Shown: positions 1-10,550 of the stretch, one piece after another
Layout: each line of letters starts with the position of its first letter
Numbering within the stretch: the first letter of the stretch is position 1
Assembly (NCBI RefSeq): GCF_000003815.2
Contig: NC_049986.1
Location: forward strand, 22,495,976-22,559,975
Reading direction: 5' to 3'
Origin: Branchiostoma floridae
Lineage: Eukaryota; Chordata; Leptocardii; Amphioxiformes; Branchiostomatidae
DNA: 64,000 nt
Notes under the pieces: model-generated
Databases searched by the model: none
What the model was told of the DNA's origin: nothing
What the model saw: only the letters and a program-made list of their open reading frames with translations
Program-made: the position numbers and the translations under genes

Positions 1-1517
1 TTTAGTCTCTGGGCGTTGGAGTCACCGATTAATATTACACGCTTTGACTTTGGTCTGGAGTTCTGTGAACTGGGTTTGGCGGAGGGTGCTCTGTTTGTTA
101 TAGATCTGATCAGTTCTTTTGGGTTCGGTTCCGGGTCGTCATCAACTTGCAGAGCATCAAAACGGTTAGAAGTGTTGACAGCGTAGTCCAGAATGAGGTT
201 TTGTTCGGGTTGCTTGTTGTTCTTGGCCACAGCCTGATCAAGTAAAGCTTCCTTTATGTTAGCGACTTTCACTTTCAGGGTGCTGTGGCAGACTTTCACT
301 TCACTCATGTCACCTTGGATGCTTGTTGTCTCGGTTTGTAGGGATGTCACAAGGCTCTCCAGGTGTTTGACTCGGTTACAGAGTTTTTTGTTTTCTTCTT
401 GTAGTTTTTTGTTATCCTCTTTCAGTTTCTTGAGTTCTGCCTCCTGCTTGACTGGGGGGGAAGACGAGTCTAGTCGCTTGAAAATCGTGTCCAGCTGGTT
501 TGATACATTACATTCGAAGGTGTTTGACTGAAGTTTCATTTGCGCGAGGCTTGCTTCTAGGTCCATTATGGCTGTTTGGAGTGTTTCAGTTTTCTCGTTG
601 TCTTGATGGTTTGGGTCTTTCATTGTTGAGTTGCTTTGTTTTGCATTTTTTCCTGCCTGGGTGCAACGTGGCGGAGGTGCGAAATGGCGTTGGTCAGCTT
701 CGCTTTGTTCTGTTGGGGGAATGGCGTCCTGTGGAATGTGACAGTTTATACAGTGGTACTTCTTGTTTGTGTTTTTGAGGAGGGATTTGGTTTCCTCACT
801 CAAGCCTGTGCAGTCAAAGTGTGTCCAGCTACCACAATCGTCACAGCAGACGAACACGTCGCCGTGTATTTCGTGTTTGTCACAGACGGCGCATTTCGTG
901 GCTTGTTCTGTTCCACCGTAGTCGAGCTCGCTGGGGTGTCGCTCAGCTGCGTCTGCCAGCACCATGGCTTGCAGGGTGTCATAATGTGAGCATAGCCATA
1001 AAGCGTAGCAGGTACCTTGTATCAACAGTCTATGCGTGTTGTACACTGTGATGTGAATTGAGCCGAGTTCTCTCTCGGGCTGCTGAGCAGAGTCTTTGAA
1101 CGTGGTGCTAAACTGAGTGCTAAGCTTGGTACCTTTCGCTGTGACCCGATCTTTTCCTTGTACACCGTAATATGATGCACATACTGTTTTCCATGAGGAC
1201 AAGGTGTTGCTTGGGATATCAATAGTTATGGAACAGGAATTGTGGGTGACTCTGTGGTTCCCTACTTCGCCGGTGGAGATCTTGTTCCGAGTGTCCATTG
1301 AAGACAAAAAGGCAGCGCTTACCTCCGAAAAGTACTTTCCACTGATCTTGTGACGATAGGTTTTCTTTTCTGCGGGTCTCAGTTTCTTTACGTACTCCTG
1401 TTCCTTGGTGAACTCTTGAACGAAGATACTGTATGCTTCGTGTACTTCGTCGTTTGAAGCAGATTCCGTCAGGTGGAGCAGCTGTCGGATTGTAGGTCCG
1501 TTGTCCTTAGGAACGTA
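1..1517 (-). CDS. LINE ORF1-like protein (PHD finger, coiled coil, SGNH start), partial
   Basis: The minus strand is open for 505 codons from just after an in-frame TAA (1518-1520) to the window edge. The first in-frame ATG is at 1298 and a second, just before the zinc finger, at 965. From about 915 to 735 it encodes a PHD-type finger: CAVC, then CCDDCGSWTHFDC, then YHCINC, which gives the C4HC3 ligand pattern. Next comes a charged coiled coil with leucine heptads (about 560-350), a linker, and finally VILIGDSNAQRL at the edge, which matches the GDS block I of SGNH/GDSL hydrolases. PHD followed by coiled coil and esterase is the known layout of ORF1 proteins of CR1-type non-LTR retrotransposons, which bind RNA and assist retrotransposition. 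The 5' end lacks a clear start, so the copy may be truncated or spliced. The absence of stops over 1.5 kb suggests a young copy or a domesticated gene; ORF2 would lie left of the window. Confidence 0.75.
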
Positions 1518-2375
1518 TTAGAACAAAGGGATCATTATACATCATTGCAAAGAACCCCAGGAATATCCCAGAATTCATAAAGGAAAACATAGGTATTGAC
1601 TTAGACTGGTGCATTACAAGATCTCCAGAAACACTTAACCAATGCAAACACCTTGTATCTGACATCTAACAACATTAATCATAGGTATTTTATCTTCACA
1701 ATAATTACTCCTATATTCAAGATGTGCACTTGTGTGACGCTAGTTTGTTAGACTGGTAGGACACAGTTTTAGATTCGGCAGTTACACTTATGGCTTCCAT
1801 ACTTCCATCATCGTGCCACCATTACAACTATCCAACTAGTTTCACTTCTACGATAGTCATGGTTATCTCGCTAGTATCACTTCTATAAGCACAATCATTA
1901 GACTAAAACAACATATTTTCTCATTTTTGGTGATGCCTTGTCATGTTGACCATCTACTCTACTAGTTTTTTTTTTCAGAAATCAAGCCACATTTAGTAAG
2001 TTCGCTGAGGTCATCTATAACATTTACTTGCTGTGGCCTAAGCAGATAAAATTGTGATGTTGACGTTTCCGTATTGAAAAAACCTGCCATGATGTGTTCT
2101 ACTTATTCAAAAATATCAAATATTGTGAAGCTTGGTGATGAAATAAAGGTGCTGGAAGAAAGCCTTGCTTGTCTCTGTGTTGGGTACAGTCACAACTTGT
2201 TTGACAATAGTATATCTACATAATATTTATTTATTTATTTCATCTTGAAACAGATGGGTAGCCCCTACAACAGTGCATAATATAATTAGAGTACGCAGAT
2301 TAAAGGCATACTCAAAACGTAATCACATGTACAAACCAGCCACCAAGAAACTTTCGCGAGAGAGCATAAACTTTC
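1518..2375. other. AT-rich stretch without recognised gene
   Basis: I see no supported gene. A short + strand frame of about 38 codons (about 1556-1668, reading IAKNPRNIPEFIKENIG and ending in TAA) looks protein-like but is not identifiable. The rest is AT-rich with short T and TTTA runs. Confidence 0.4.
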
Positions 2376-2687
2376 TTGGCGATGTTAACCTTGTCTCTGA
2401 CAAGAAACGTGATCAGGTCATTGGCATTAAAGCGCGTAAAACCCTACCTCAACAGACAGGCACTTGATCTGATGTACAAAACAGTATTCGTTGCACATAT
2501 TCAGTACTGCAATGCAGTCTGGAATCAGGTAGGGAAGGGATGCATCGACAAACTGCAAAAGCTACAAAACAGGGTGACCCGGGAAATAGTAGTCTGTTAC
2601 AGGCATACCTCTACCTTAGCCCTTCTAGAAAAGGCAAAGCTAGAGACGCATCTGAGAAAGTTGACGTCACATTTTAGACGTTTGTAA
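2376..2687 (+). pseudogene. Non-LTR reverse transcriptase C-terminal fragment
   Basis: An open frame of about 100 codons reads PYLNRQALDLMYKTVFVAHIQYCNAVWN and then DKLQKLQNRVTREI in separate blocks. This is the thumb and C-terminal region typical of CR1/jockey-type LINE reverse transcriptases (pattern LY...H..YC..VW...KLQ.LQNRA.R.I). The beginning of the frame is broken: the preceding FLGDVNLVSDKK part is in another frame. No catalytic motif is present. The piece lies upstream of a separate catalytic-core fragment, the reverse of the order in an intact element, so two insertions or a rearrangement are implied. Confidence 0.7.
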
Positions 2688-2793
2688 AGCCACTGACGTA
2701 CTTGTACTGAAATTATTTTGATTTAGTGCTCAACTCCTTTCTGTAATCAGTGATTACCTTAACGATAGCCATCAAAGAATAGGATAGACTGTA

Positions 2794-3078
2794 GTGGGTC
2801 ACCAGTCCAACTTCCTACCGTTATTGTCTGGTGTCCCTCATGGATCAATCCTAGCTAGGTCCATGTCTATTTCTGTTATTCATCAACGATATACTGACCA
2901 CGTTCAGTCTGGCAGGATGGCTATGTTTGCTGATGACGAAGATTGCTTTAAAAGGATCGATTCGATTTTTGATAGCATTAGATTTCATTCTGACTTGGAA
3001 AGTCTTGTGAAATGGAGTCAAACGTTCAAAATGAAGGTCCATCTCTCAAAATGCTCTATGCCCTCGATGTGGCAATGA
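2794..3078 (+). pseudogene. Non-LTR reverse transcriptase core fragment (FADD)
   Basis: A frame of 94 codons contains SGVPHGSILARS (RT motif corresponding to GVPQGSxLGP) and MAMFADDEDCFKRI (catalytic FADD box), followed by SDLESLVKWSQTFKMKVHLSKC (given here as separate family blocks: DLESLVKWSQ, FKMKVHLSKC), the usual palm-to-thumb sequence of CR1/jockey-type LINEs. Between the two motifs the expected LLFLLFINDL stretch has been deleted or scrambled, so the copy is dead. It probably belonged to the same broad family as the fragment just upstream. Confidence 0.75.
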
Positions 3079-3325
3079 ACGACAGCAACCAAGCTACATA
3101 CAGGTACATTCATGGCTATAATGCCTGGGAACGATGCGGTGAAATGCCAAAGTGCAAGAATGACCTGTACAGAACAATATATTTGGAACCGCATCATGTA
3201 GCATTGTTACCTGACAAGATCTATTAATAATGTAACAATACTTTGCGTTTCAAACTGCATCATCACTTCCAGGGCTGAACCTGTAACACCTAGCTTCAGT
3301 GCACTGTAAAACAGTCAGTACAGCC

Positions 3326-3354
3326 CTGACGAAGATGACAGAAGGTCATCGAAA
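3326..3354 (+). ncRNA. Hammerhead-ribozyme-like core
   Basis: CTGACGA (3326-3332, matching CUGANGA) is followed by a perfect 6 bp stem GATGAC/GTCATC with a 5-base AGAAG loop (3334-3350) and then GAAA (3351-3354). This is the conserved core plus helix II of a hammerhead ribozyme. Such minimal hammerheads are known in Penelope-like and other retroelements. Helix I, helix III and the cleavage site were not verified, so activity is unknown. A diverged sister motif lies at 20567-20595. Confidence 0.45.
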
Positions 3355-3484
3355 TGTTGGCTCGTAATAAGATTCATGGTTGTGTATTAAGAAATTTGTG
3401 ATTAAGTAGTTTGCCAACTTGATGGAATTATTCACTGATACGGTGAATGCTCGGCATTCATGGCAGAATCAAGTTGCATATTAC

Positions 3485-3910
3485 GACAACGACACAATAT
3501 ATGGGTTGTACTCTGAGGCTGGACTGACAGACATTAGAGGCTAGCATATACAGAACTGGTAAGCCCAGAAGGAGCGGAATGCTTTGCTGGGTACTTTTCC
3601 CGCCAGTGGCATAGCATCAAGACCCAATTGGTCAAATGTTTTACTGACAAGTACACCAAGTATGGGAACCGTACCAACAAACGCGTGGAAAGCAGCCACG
3701 AAGAAGTTGCTTAGAGGCAAAGTAACCCTCTCTAAGCTCGTTGAAAAACGTGTACTTTTCCACTAAGGCTTCTAAGTCATGCGTACGGGGATTCAATCAG
3801 CAGATGAAGGTACCAACTGGGAGAACATTAGCGACATTCTTTTTATATGATGAAGAGATGGGAATAACATTGAGATCGTTGTTGAGTCGACTTATTTGAT
3901 TATTTGTGAG
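3485..3910 (+). pseudogene. MULE/ZSWIM-like transposase fragment, copy 1
   Basis: Read across frames this gives YFSRQWHSIKTQ, CFTDKYTKYGNRTNKRVESSHE and KLLRGKV-like pieces. The pattern of a tryptophan, then YGNxTNxRxES followed by a lysine-rich helix resembles the end of MULE-type transposases and their domesticated ZSWIM relatives. Stops and frameshifts interrupt it. The segment is about 85-90% similar to 3985-4440. Family assignment is tentative. Confidence 0.4.
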
Positions 3911-3984
3911 TTTGGGTTGGCCGTTTTTCAGGCTTAACAGTGACTTTTTATTTTGGACATAAACAAGGGCACAATATATTGATG

Positions 3985-4440
3985 CACATCACGACAACGA
4001 CACCATATATGGGTTGTACTCTGATGCTGGACTGTAGACATTAGCAGCTAGCTCATGCAGAACTTGTAAGCCTAGAAGGAGCGAAATGTTTTGCTGGGTA
4101 CCTTACACGCCAGTGGCATAGCATCAAGACCCAATGGGTTAAATGTCTTACCGACAAGTACACCAACTATGGGAACCGTACCAACAAACGTGTGGAAAGC
4201 AGCCAAGACAAACTGAAGAAGTTGCTTAGAGGCAAAGTAATCCTCTCTTAGCTTGTTGAAAATCTTGTACTCTTCTCTTCCACTAAGGCTTCTCAGTCAA
4301 GCGTACGGGGATTCAATCAGCAGATGAAGGTACCAAATGGGAGAACATTAGCGACATTTTTCTATATATGATGGCGAGATGGGTATAACATTGAGATCAC
4401 TGTTGAGTCAACTAACTAATGATTATTTGTGAGTTTGGGT
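3985..4440 (+). pseudogene. MULE/ZSWIM-like transposase fragment, copy 2
   Basis: Direct duplicate of the preceding block, offset by about 500 bp and starting from the shared ATATGGGTTGTACTCTGA. In this copy one frame stays open longer, through NYGNRTNKRVESSQDKLKKL. It includes a lysine-rich helix that copy 1 lost by a small deletion. The two copies differ by scattered substitutions and small indels, so the duplication is not recent. Confidence 0.4.
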
Positions 4441-4458
4441 TGTCCCGACAGCTTTCAG

Positions 4459-4542
4459 GCCAATAACCACTTTGCTAGCCGTGACATCAAGCAGAAACTA
4501 GCCATGCTGGCCCAGGAGAGAGTGGAGGAGGAGAAGAAATAA
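4459..4542 (+). CDS. Possible terminal exon, unknown protein
   Basis: After a CTTTCAG acceptor, 27 codons and a TAA encode a charged helix ending AQERVEEEKK. The segment lies directly after copy 2 of the transposase-like repeat. It looks like a genuine last coding exon by composition and acceptor, but I do not recognise the protein and find no donor partner nearby. Confidence 0.3.
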   Translation, partial: ANNHFASRDIKQKLAMLAQERVEEEKK

Positions 4543-4837
4543 TGGGTTAAATATGAGATCATTGTGAAGTATCAGGCTTACAGTGTAGTTGCAGTTGCTG
4601 TTACAGTAGTAATCGTTTTTATCAATAATGTAAAATTATATCACCACAATTGCAGCTGAATTAACTCAGCTGTAAAAATATGGACTAATTCGCACACCGT
4701 TCTGCTCAGACACACCATGACCGCTCCCGTCCTGAGAACAGATGCCACCCTCGTCGGCCACCCGGCTCACCCCTATTCTCGCACGAGTGAAGGGAGACGA
4801 GCCTCTTCCCACGGTGTAACTGTGCGCGCGTTTTGAG

Positions 4838-5400
4838 AACGACAAAAAGCTCAAAGAGTACGACGACAAGGACCTGATCCAGCGCCTGAAGGTCTAAACG
4901 CGGACGACCCCGAAGCGCTCCTCCGTCTGGCCGGCCTGGACCACAAGAACTAGGGTATGACATTAAACTGCAACCGGTGATTGGGCCATGGCTAGGCTGT
5001 CATGGTTGTGGGGAGAGTGGAGTGACCCCTTAGCTATCACTACTCCCAGGCTCACTCTGGCCCGGAGTGACAGCACCTGTTTAGGGCCCCAACTATGGGT
5101 AAATAGTCTCACTGCCTTGTGAGTGCTAGGGGAAAGTGGCCGGCCTGGACCACAAGAACTAGGACATGTTGATCGGCCTGGCTCATTTCGCCATCCTCGC
5201 GGCCAACGATACAACGTCAGCACAGCAGGCAAGACGGCAGCCCAGACAGCGGTAGCCCTCCTCAGGCAGAAGCCGGATGACACACCCAGCGATGCAAAGA
5301 AGCGCGCACCGGACGCGACCCGCCTCCAAAGAAGAAAGCGAAGCGGCCACAGCCGGACCCCGGCCTCTCCGACTCAGACAGCGAGGAGGAATTTGAGGTT
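4838..5400 (+). pseudogene. Broken GC-rich gene fragments with repeated stop-codon end
   Basis: Two short pieces both end in GLDHKN followed by TAG (4928-4951 and 5139-5164). The first is preceded by NDKKLKEYDDKDLIQRLK, then one missing base, then ADDPEALLRLA. After the second, a lysine/serine/glutamate-rich frame (KKKAKRPQPDPG, then SDSDSEEEFE) runs to about 5399, where GTTGGT follows. Composition is clearly more GC-rich and codon-like than the surroundings. The order suggests duplication with frameshifts of one ancestral exon. The function is not recognised. Confidence 0.35.
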
Positions 5401-5410
5401 GGTATCACAG

Positions 5411-5850
5411 CTAGTGAAAACTCAACCATTGGTTTTATTAAAAGATCCGTTCGTTACTATGCCCCTGTCAAGAGTATTACACTTAGTCTAGTTAGGCCTA
5501 GACTTGAATACTGCTCGATGATCTGGTCCCCCCACACTCATTACCTATTGCTGCCCTTGCAAAAGTCCAAAGATATGCCACAAAATGTATTCTTAACGAC
5601 TATACAACTGTTTAAAGGGATAGACTGATCTGCTGCTCGCTCTTACCCCTATCTTACCGTAGAGAATTTCTTTTAATTTGTCCTTTCTCTTTAAATGCTT
5701 CTTAGGTCAACATGGTAATGATATTCGTCACTATATAACTTGTCCACACACATCTTTAAGGTCAAATTATCAGGCCAAGCTCCAACCCCCAAATGTCTTA
5801 CCACCATCCCACCATTTTTGTTTCTGTGTATGGTGAAGCTCGAATAGATG
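5411..5850 (+). pseudogene. LINE reverse transcriptase C-terminal fragment
   Basis: The start is open in one frame (STIGFIKRSVRYY, then SLVRPRLEYCSMIWSPHT), the region after the RT palm in CR1-like LINEs (pattern LVRPxLEYxxxxWSP). Later family blocks (KVQRYATKCIL, LLPLSYRREF, GQHGNDIRHY) follow in shifting frames. The 3' part ends near GAATAGATGAATAAATG, which looks like a short-repeat LINE tail. Confidence 0.65.
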
Positions 5851-5945
5851 AATAAATGCAATGGTTGAGACTGAGAAGCACTCTGCTATCAAAAGGTTAG
5901 TCTGAAACTACAGCGTCAAGATGACCAGCATCAACCGACAGACGC

Positions 5946-7344
5946 GCTACCCACCCCGACCAATCGAATGGGGACATCCCTCGCGAATGTGCACACTCCT
6001 CTAGAAAATAGGACACTCCTCGACTTTCAAGGGGGCGCTCCTCTTGGAAAGGGGATGTTTCTCCCTCAATTAGGGGGCGCTCCTCCGGAAATGGTATGGT
6101 CATCGGGCATAGGGGACGTCCCTCCAACACCCCCGCCGGCCCGTGGAATCGGCCGCCAACCCGACAAATCCCTTTCTAGTTCATCTAAATCACAACATCC
6201 AAAACTTTAACCCCGTCAGTGCTCTCGACAAACGTCATACCTCGCTAGGTAATGATAGTTTTTTATTAAAAATTGAGGCATGTTGGAAAAAAAGCCGCCC
6301 GCGCGGCAGAACATCGCCAGTCTTCAGTGTTAAAATGGCGGCGTACCGCACGCCCGGCAAGCAAAACATCGAGTTTTAGCCTAAATATCCGCGTGCTTGT
6401 CGAGTTTTAAGGCCTCTCTCCCCCAACACACGTACTTGGGAGAAGTTTCTAACGCGATGTCAGACGTAGTTATTCGGCATTTCTTGTACAAAGCGGGAAC
6501 TGGACAGGATACTTTATCCGGTTTGCGTATACCCACAGGGGTCCCGCCACAGACCGTATACTGTTGGCAGAGGCCACAACCCATGGAGAAACTCTCCTAA
6601 ATAAGGCTTTCAGGTCCTAAATGCCGTNNNNNNNNNNNNNNNNNNNNNNNNNNNNNNNNNNNNNNNNNNNNNNNNNNNNNNNNNNNNNNNNNNNNNNNNN
6701 NNNNNNNNNNNNNNNNNNNNNNNNNNNNNNNNNNNNNNNNNNNNNNNNNNNNNNNNNNNNNNNNNNNNNNNCCGGGCGTTTCCAGTAAACCGCGGCCTTT
6801 TCACAAGCCATAACAGATAACTACGCCTGACATCGTGTTAGAAACTTCTCCCAGGTACGTGTGTTAGGGAGGGAGGCCTTAAAACTCGACAAGCACGCGG
6901 ATATTCAAGCTAAAACTCGATGTTTTGCTTGCCGGGCGTGCGGTACGCCGCCATTTTAACACTGAAGACTGGTGATGTTCTGCCGCGCGGGCGGCTTTTT
7001 TTCCAACATGCCTCAATTTTTAATAAAAAAACTATCATTACCTGGCGAGGTATGACGTTTGTCGAGAGCACTGATGGGGTTAAAGTTTTGGATGTTGTGA
7101 TTTAGATTAACTAGAAAGGGATTTGTCGGGTTAGCGGCTGATTCCACGGGCCGGCGGGGGTGTTGGAGGGACGTCCCCTATGCCCGATGACCATACCATT
7201 TCCGGAGGAGCGCCCCCTAATTGAGGAAGAAACATCCCCTTTCCAAGAGGAGCGCCCCCTTGAAAGTCGAGGAGTGTCCTATTTTCTAGAGGAGTGTGCA
7301 CATTCGCGAGGGATGTCCCCATTCGATTGGTCGGGGTGGCTACC
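5946..7344. mobile_element. Long-inverted-repeat (foldback-type) DNA element with 6 bp TSD
   Basis: The left arm (about 5952-6475) and right arm (about 6813-7338) are reverse complements with only scattered mismatches over roughly 520 bases. The outer ends are CACCCCGACC and GGTCGGGGTG. Both are flanked by the same 6 bp GCTACC (5946-5951 and 7339-7344), which reads as a target-site duplication. The arms contain internal GGGGGCGCTCCTC-like subrepeats. The central part carries an assembly gap, so any transposase inside is invisible, but the space (about 340 bp) is too small for one. This is most likely a non-autonomous element. Confidence 0.8.
6628..6771. other. Assembly gap (144 N)
   Basis: Run of unknown bases located almost exactly in the loop of the long inverted repeat. 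The hairpin arms probably prevented assembly or sequencing of the centre. Apparent reading frames across it are not real. Confidence 0.95.
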
Positions 7345-7639
7345 AGCACAGGACGTACATTGGTACAGAGCAGGATCTTCTAGCTTTTATGGGAAGCCCA
7401 GTAGTTTCGAATTACTTAAGAACCAAAACTGAAACCATTACACAATGAAAGGTAGTTGTGTACAATGGAATATTTCATAACAATGGTATACTACAAAGGC
7501 TATCTAATGCAAACAAGTGACAGGAATTGGCAATAGATGTACTGTTTGCAATTCAGTTGAATATATAGAAAACGTATTTGTTTTAAAAAAAAAGTTACAA
7601 AACGTTTTTTTTTACGTTTTTACTGCCACTATACCTACT

Positions 7640-8360
7640 ACTACTGCTGTACTTGACGTTGTCTGGCATGACGATGTACGAACTAATGTGCTGCTTGTCT
7701 GACATACTGGAAATCTTGAAACGTTTGTAGTGGTTTTGTTTTCGTGGTTTAGTTGGGGTATATAAACCCTTCCATCCCAAATTTTGGTAATCTCCAAGCA
7801 GACTTTGCTGTAGCATAAGATAAGCTTGGGAAGGAGTTTACCTGACTGAGTTTGTGTCCTCAGAGTTGGTAAAATTGATCTACTTAATCACTTACGAGGA
7901 CGGAAACAGACGGCCGAAGCTAAAGGCGGTGAAAAAATCGGCGTGGCTTCTGAACGGAGAGACAACCGCTCATCAACGCCTCATACCTGTCAACAATATA
8001 GAACTAATTTTTTCGGCAATCTACAGAACCTGCTAGGGAATACTCTTAACTTCAATAGTTTATCCGAATCAGCCCGTACCCATATACTATATATAGGGGT
8101 TCACCTTTCCTGTCACATCATACAAACTGCAGTATCTTATAGTTAACCCAGTCACATATTGTACATACCAAACGTTTTGCAACTTCCTAGTGACCTGACT
8201 TATATGTAAACAGATGTGAATTGTTTGTTTTGATATTGTCATTTTATTTGTTCTTGTCAGTTATCATTTTTTGAGAGGTCATGTGAATATTAGAATACTG
8301 CTAGAGGGCATTACCTCTGTCCTGTTTTGTACTTTGTTCGATCGATCAGGCCTGCCTAGC
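7640..8360 (+). repeat. Interspersed repeat family R1, copy 1
   Basis: Closely similar to 12030-12725: both contain ACATACT(G/A)(G/A)AATCTTGAAACG, a TATATAAACC(C/A)TTCC box, GAGGACGGAAACAGACGGCC and the same downstream order. TATATAA followed by a conserved stretch suggests the repeat includes a promoter and leader region of a transposon or gene. The frames inside are short and not conserved in length. Confidence 0.7.
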
Positions 8361-9154
8361 ACACCGTCGGACTGTGCTAACAGCCAGGCTGGGGAAGGAA
8401 AAAAGATCCTGACAAACTAAGAAGGATCAGCCTGATCCTTACATGCTTGAGCGCTTTACATCGTTGATCAGGTAAGATACGTATGGTCAGACACACTAGT
8501 TGGGTGTTTTCCACGTTCTGTTTACTACAATGTTTCTATAATTACATAATGAAATAAGGTTTGAGGATCGTTGACGCCATCTTCTTCACGGGCTACAGAC
8601 AAATAGTGATGCGAAAGCAGGAGATGAAGAGTTTACCTCCAACACATTCAAAATCAGAGAAAAAGATCTCGACAAACCAAGAAGGATCAGGTTAATCCTT
8701 ACGTGCATGGACACCGAGTAAGAGCCTCATGAAGATGGTTCATCAGAAGAAGAGGGAAACAATGGCGATATTGAGGAGAGACACAACAACACTCATGCTG
8801 GAGCATCTCAATACCTTATGCTCGGCTAGTATTTGTAAGAAAATAATTAGAGATTAATGTTAAATTCTAAGAAAAAAAAGTTAAGCTGACAGAGGATTTT
8901 CATTGACCATAGCTGTACTACTGCTTCTACTGTACTTGACGTTGTCTGGCAGGATGATGCATGTGCTGAACTTATTCTTTTGAGTTCCAAGCCTCATGAT
9001 AGAACGTCTATTTTAATGAATCTGCTATAATATAATAATGACAACTTCAGTAACCATGTTCACCAGTCCTGTTTTGAACTTAATTTCTGACAGCGTGGTC
9101 TTGACAGGTGATTATAAAATATGGTAGTGGTAATATCTGCGCTTTTTTTCTTTT
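8361..9154. other. Non-coding spacer with partial repeats
   Basis: No gene recognised. It contains short blocks (CTGCCTAGCACACCGTCGGA, ACTCATGCTGGAGCATC) that recur together at 12740-12800. It also has an internal near-repeat (GATC(C/T)(T/C)GACAAAC(T/C)(A/-)AGAAGGATCAG) at about 8405 and 8665. Confidence 0.4.
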
Positions 9155-9410
9155 CAGACAACGATGCTAGACCTGCCATCTGTACTGATGTCCCATCGCC
9201 ATCAGGATTTTCGTCACATTCTCAAAGCCATGATTGCATGCAAGTATGCACTTGAGATATCTTCGTTGACTCTAGATAATAGATTGATTTTTGGTTGGCA
9301 CTTTACGACAAGAAGAAGTCATGATAGAATGTGTACTCTATTGTTTTACTTCTTGGTACGTGTGTGTCAATGCAAGAGACACCATCTGTGATTGCTTTGT
9401 TTCACACATG
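9155..9410 (+). pseudogene. Exon-like module E1, copy 1
   Basis: After a TTCTTTTCAG acceptor-like site, the sequence CAGACAACGATGCTAGA...CATCTGTACTGATGTCCC... matches 11400-11600 and 12915-13080. The conserved frame reads TDVPxPSGFxSxS and ends near a CAAGTA donor-like site. Immediately downstream is an intronic block (TGGTAC(G/A)TGTGTGTCAATGC) that also follows the Q-rich exons at 17.5-18.1 kb, so this module shares intron sequence with them. This copy lacks several bases and is frameshifted. Confidence 0.4.
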
Positions 9411-9893
9411 TATAGTAAGGCCTTCTACTTGTATTTAATGCTTATCAAATATATCAGATGGTATGCGGTAGGACAGATAGATGAGGAAACAGGGCTTTGG
9501 AAGCTGAAGTGGGTGGAGACCTTGGAGTGGGGTTCCTGAATCTATTACTACAACAATTCAACATACAGAATCACTAAGCCCTTAGTCCGAGCAATTGAGG
9601 AGGAAACAATGTTCATCCTAAGCCTCAATTCCTTTGACATCATAGAGTATATATCACATTGAGAAAGCATGATTTTTATGTAAAGCCAGTTTCATACTCA
9701 ATATATATAAAATAATATTCAGTTGTAATACTTCAATTTCATTTGTCGATGGTATGGGGCCATGAAAATCTAGTTCATCTTTATCTCCTACATCCATTCA
9801 AGCTCTATTCTTCCATCCATCCATATCACTCATCCAAGCTTCATCAATTCATTCAAAATCATTCATTTATTCTCGCTTTTCTTTGCTAGGATC

Positions 9894-9950
9894 ATGGATG
9901 ATGCAGATATCACCAAGCAGCTACGTAAATGTAAACAAAACAAAACCGTC
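9894..9950 (+). CDS. Possible first exon, MDDxDI family, copy 1
   Basis: ATG followed by MDDADITKQLRKC, preceded by a block (TTCAAGCTTCAT...TTCATTCAAAATCATTCAT) almost identical to the block before the better copy at 21418. The 5' region is therefore duplicated along with the exon. In this copy no clean donor follows and the frame continues into NKTVRQFLTSDY then a stop. It is probably a decayed copy. Confidence 0.35.
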
Positions 9951-10200
9951 CGTCAATTTCTAACATCTGATTATTAGGGTGTCGGTCATGCGCACTGAGG
10001 CTTCAATACGTAACGTACGTCACAGACACTCAGACATGTCGGCCTTGCGACGGACGCCGGTGAACCTTGCTCGAGATTTTGTAGCAATAATAGCGATGTT
10101 TTCCATCATATCAGGTAAGTCTAATTATACTTCTATTGTGTTGGATATCACGGTCAAATCCTGTTTCAGCGTGATCGTTACACAATGGGATTTTTAATGT
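9930..10200 (+). repeat. Interspersed repeat R2, copy 1
   Basis: Shares long blocks with 42299-42620 and a short part with 15652-15705: AATGTAAA(C/G)AAAACCGTC, TTGCGACGGACGCCG and ATACTTCTATTGTGTTGGATATCACG. It lies just upstream of a TNP2-like coding segment, so it may be the 5' end of the same DNA transposon. Confidence 0.55.
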
Positions 10201-10247
10201 TTTGAATCATTAATCTTACGATTTTTCGCTACCTGACAAGCCACCCG

Positions 10248-10550
10248 GTGTGTGGTGCGTCAGGGTCCAAGGCTTGTGGGAGGGAGCCTCGGAAGAAGTT
10301 CATCTATTTGCCTATCGTCCCACGGATTCGGCAGATGTTCGAGATCCCGAGAATCGCCCATGCCCTGCAGAGCCATTGGCCGCGACTGAGACCGACCGAT
10401 GAAGTGATCCGTGATCTACACACGACTCACCAGCATGGACTGAGGTGTACGGACCCCGCGATAAGTTTCATGGGGAGCCTTATTGTCTTCAATTTGAATT
10501 CTCAGCCAAGTGAACGGCGAGGACCAAAAAATTTAAGCCCGACTGAATAA
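10248..10550 (+). pseudogene. TNP2-like CACTA (EnSpm) transposase segment
   Basis: The 100-codon frame contains ACGREPRKKFIYLPIVPRI, then QMFEIPRIAHALQSHW. A charged lead followed by RKxFxYxPxxPRxxxLFxxPxxA is the hallmark of the region preceding the TNP2 transposase domain in CACTA/EnSpm-type elements. The remaining conserved DDE part is not found immediately downstream. Later exon-like pieces at 13.7-14.9 kb could belong to the same element. Broken and incomplete. Confidence 0.5.

Noticed and set aside
4666-5283. Overlapping minus-strand frames in the GC-rich patch
   Set aside because: The + strand shows more protein-like charged sequence; the minus frames are shadows of low-stop GC-rich DNA.
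6610-6811. Frames crossing the N run
   Set aside because: They consist of unknown residues over an assembly gap.
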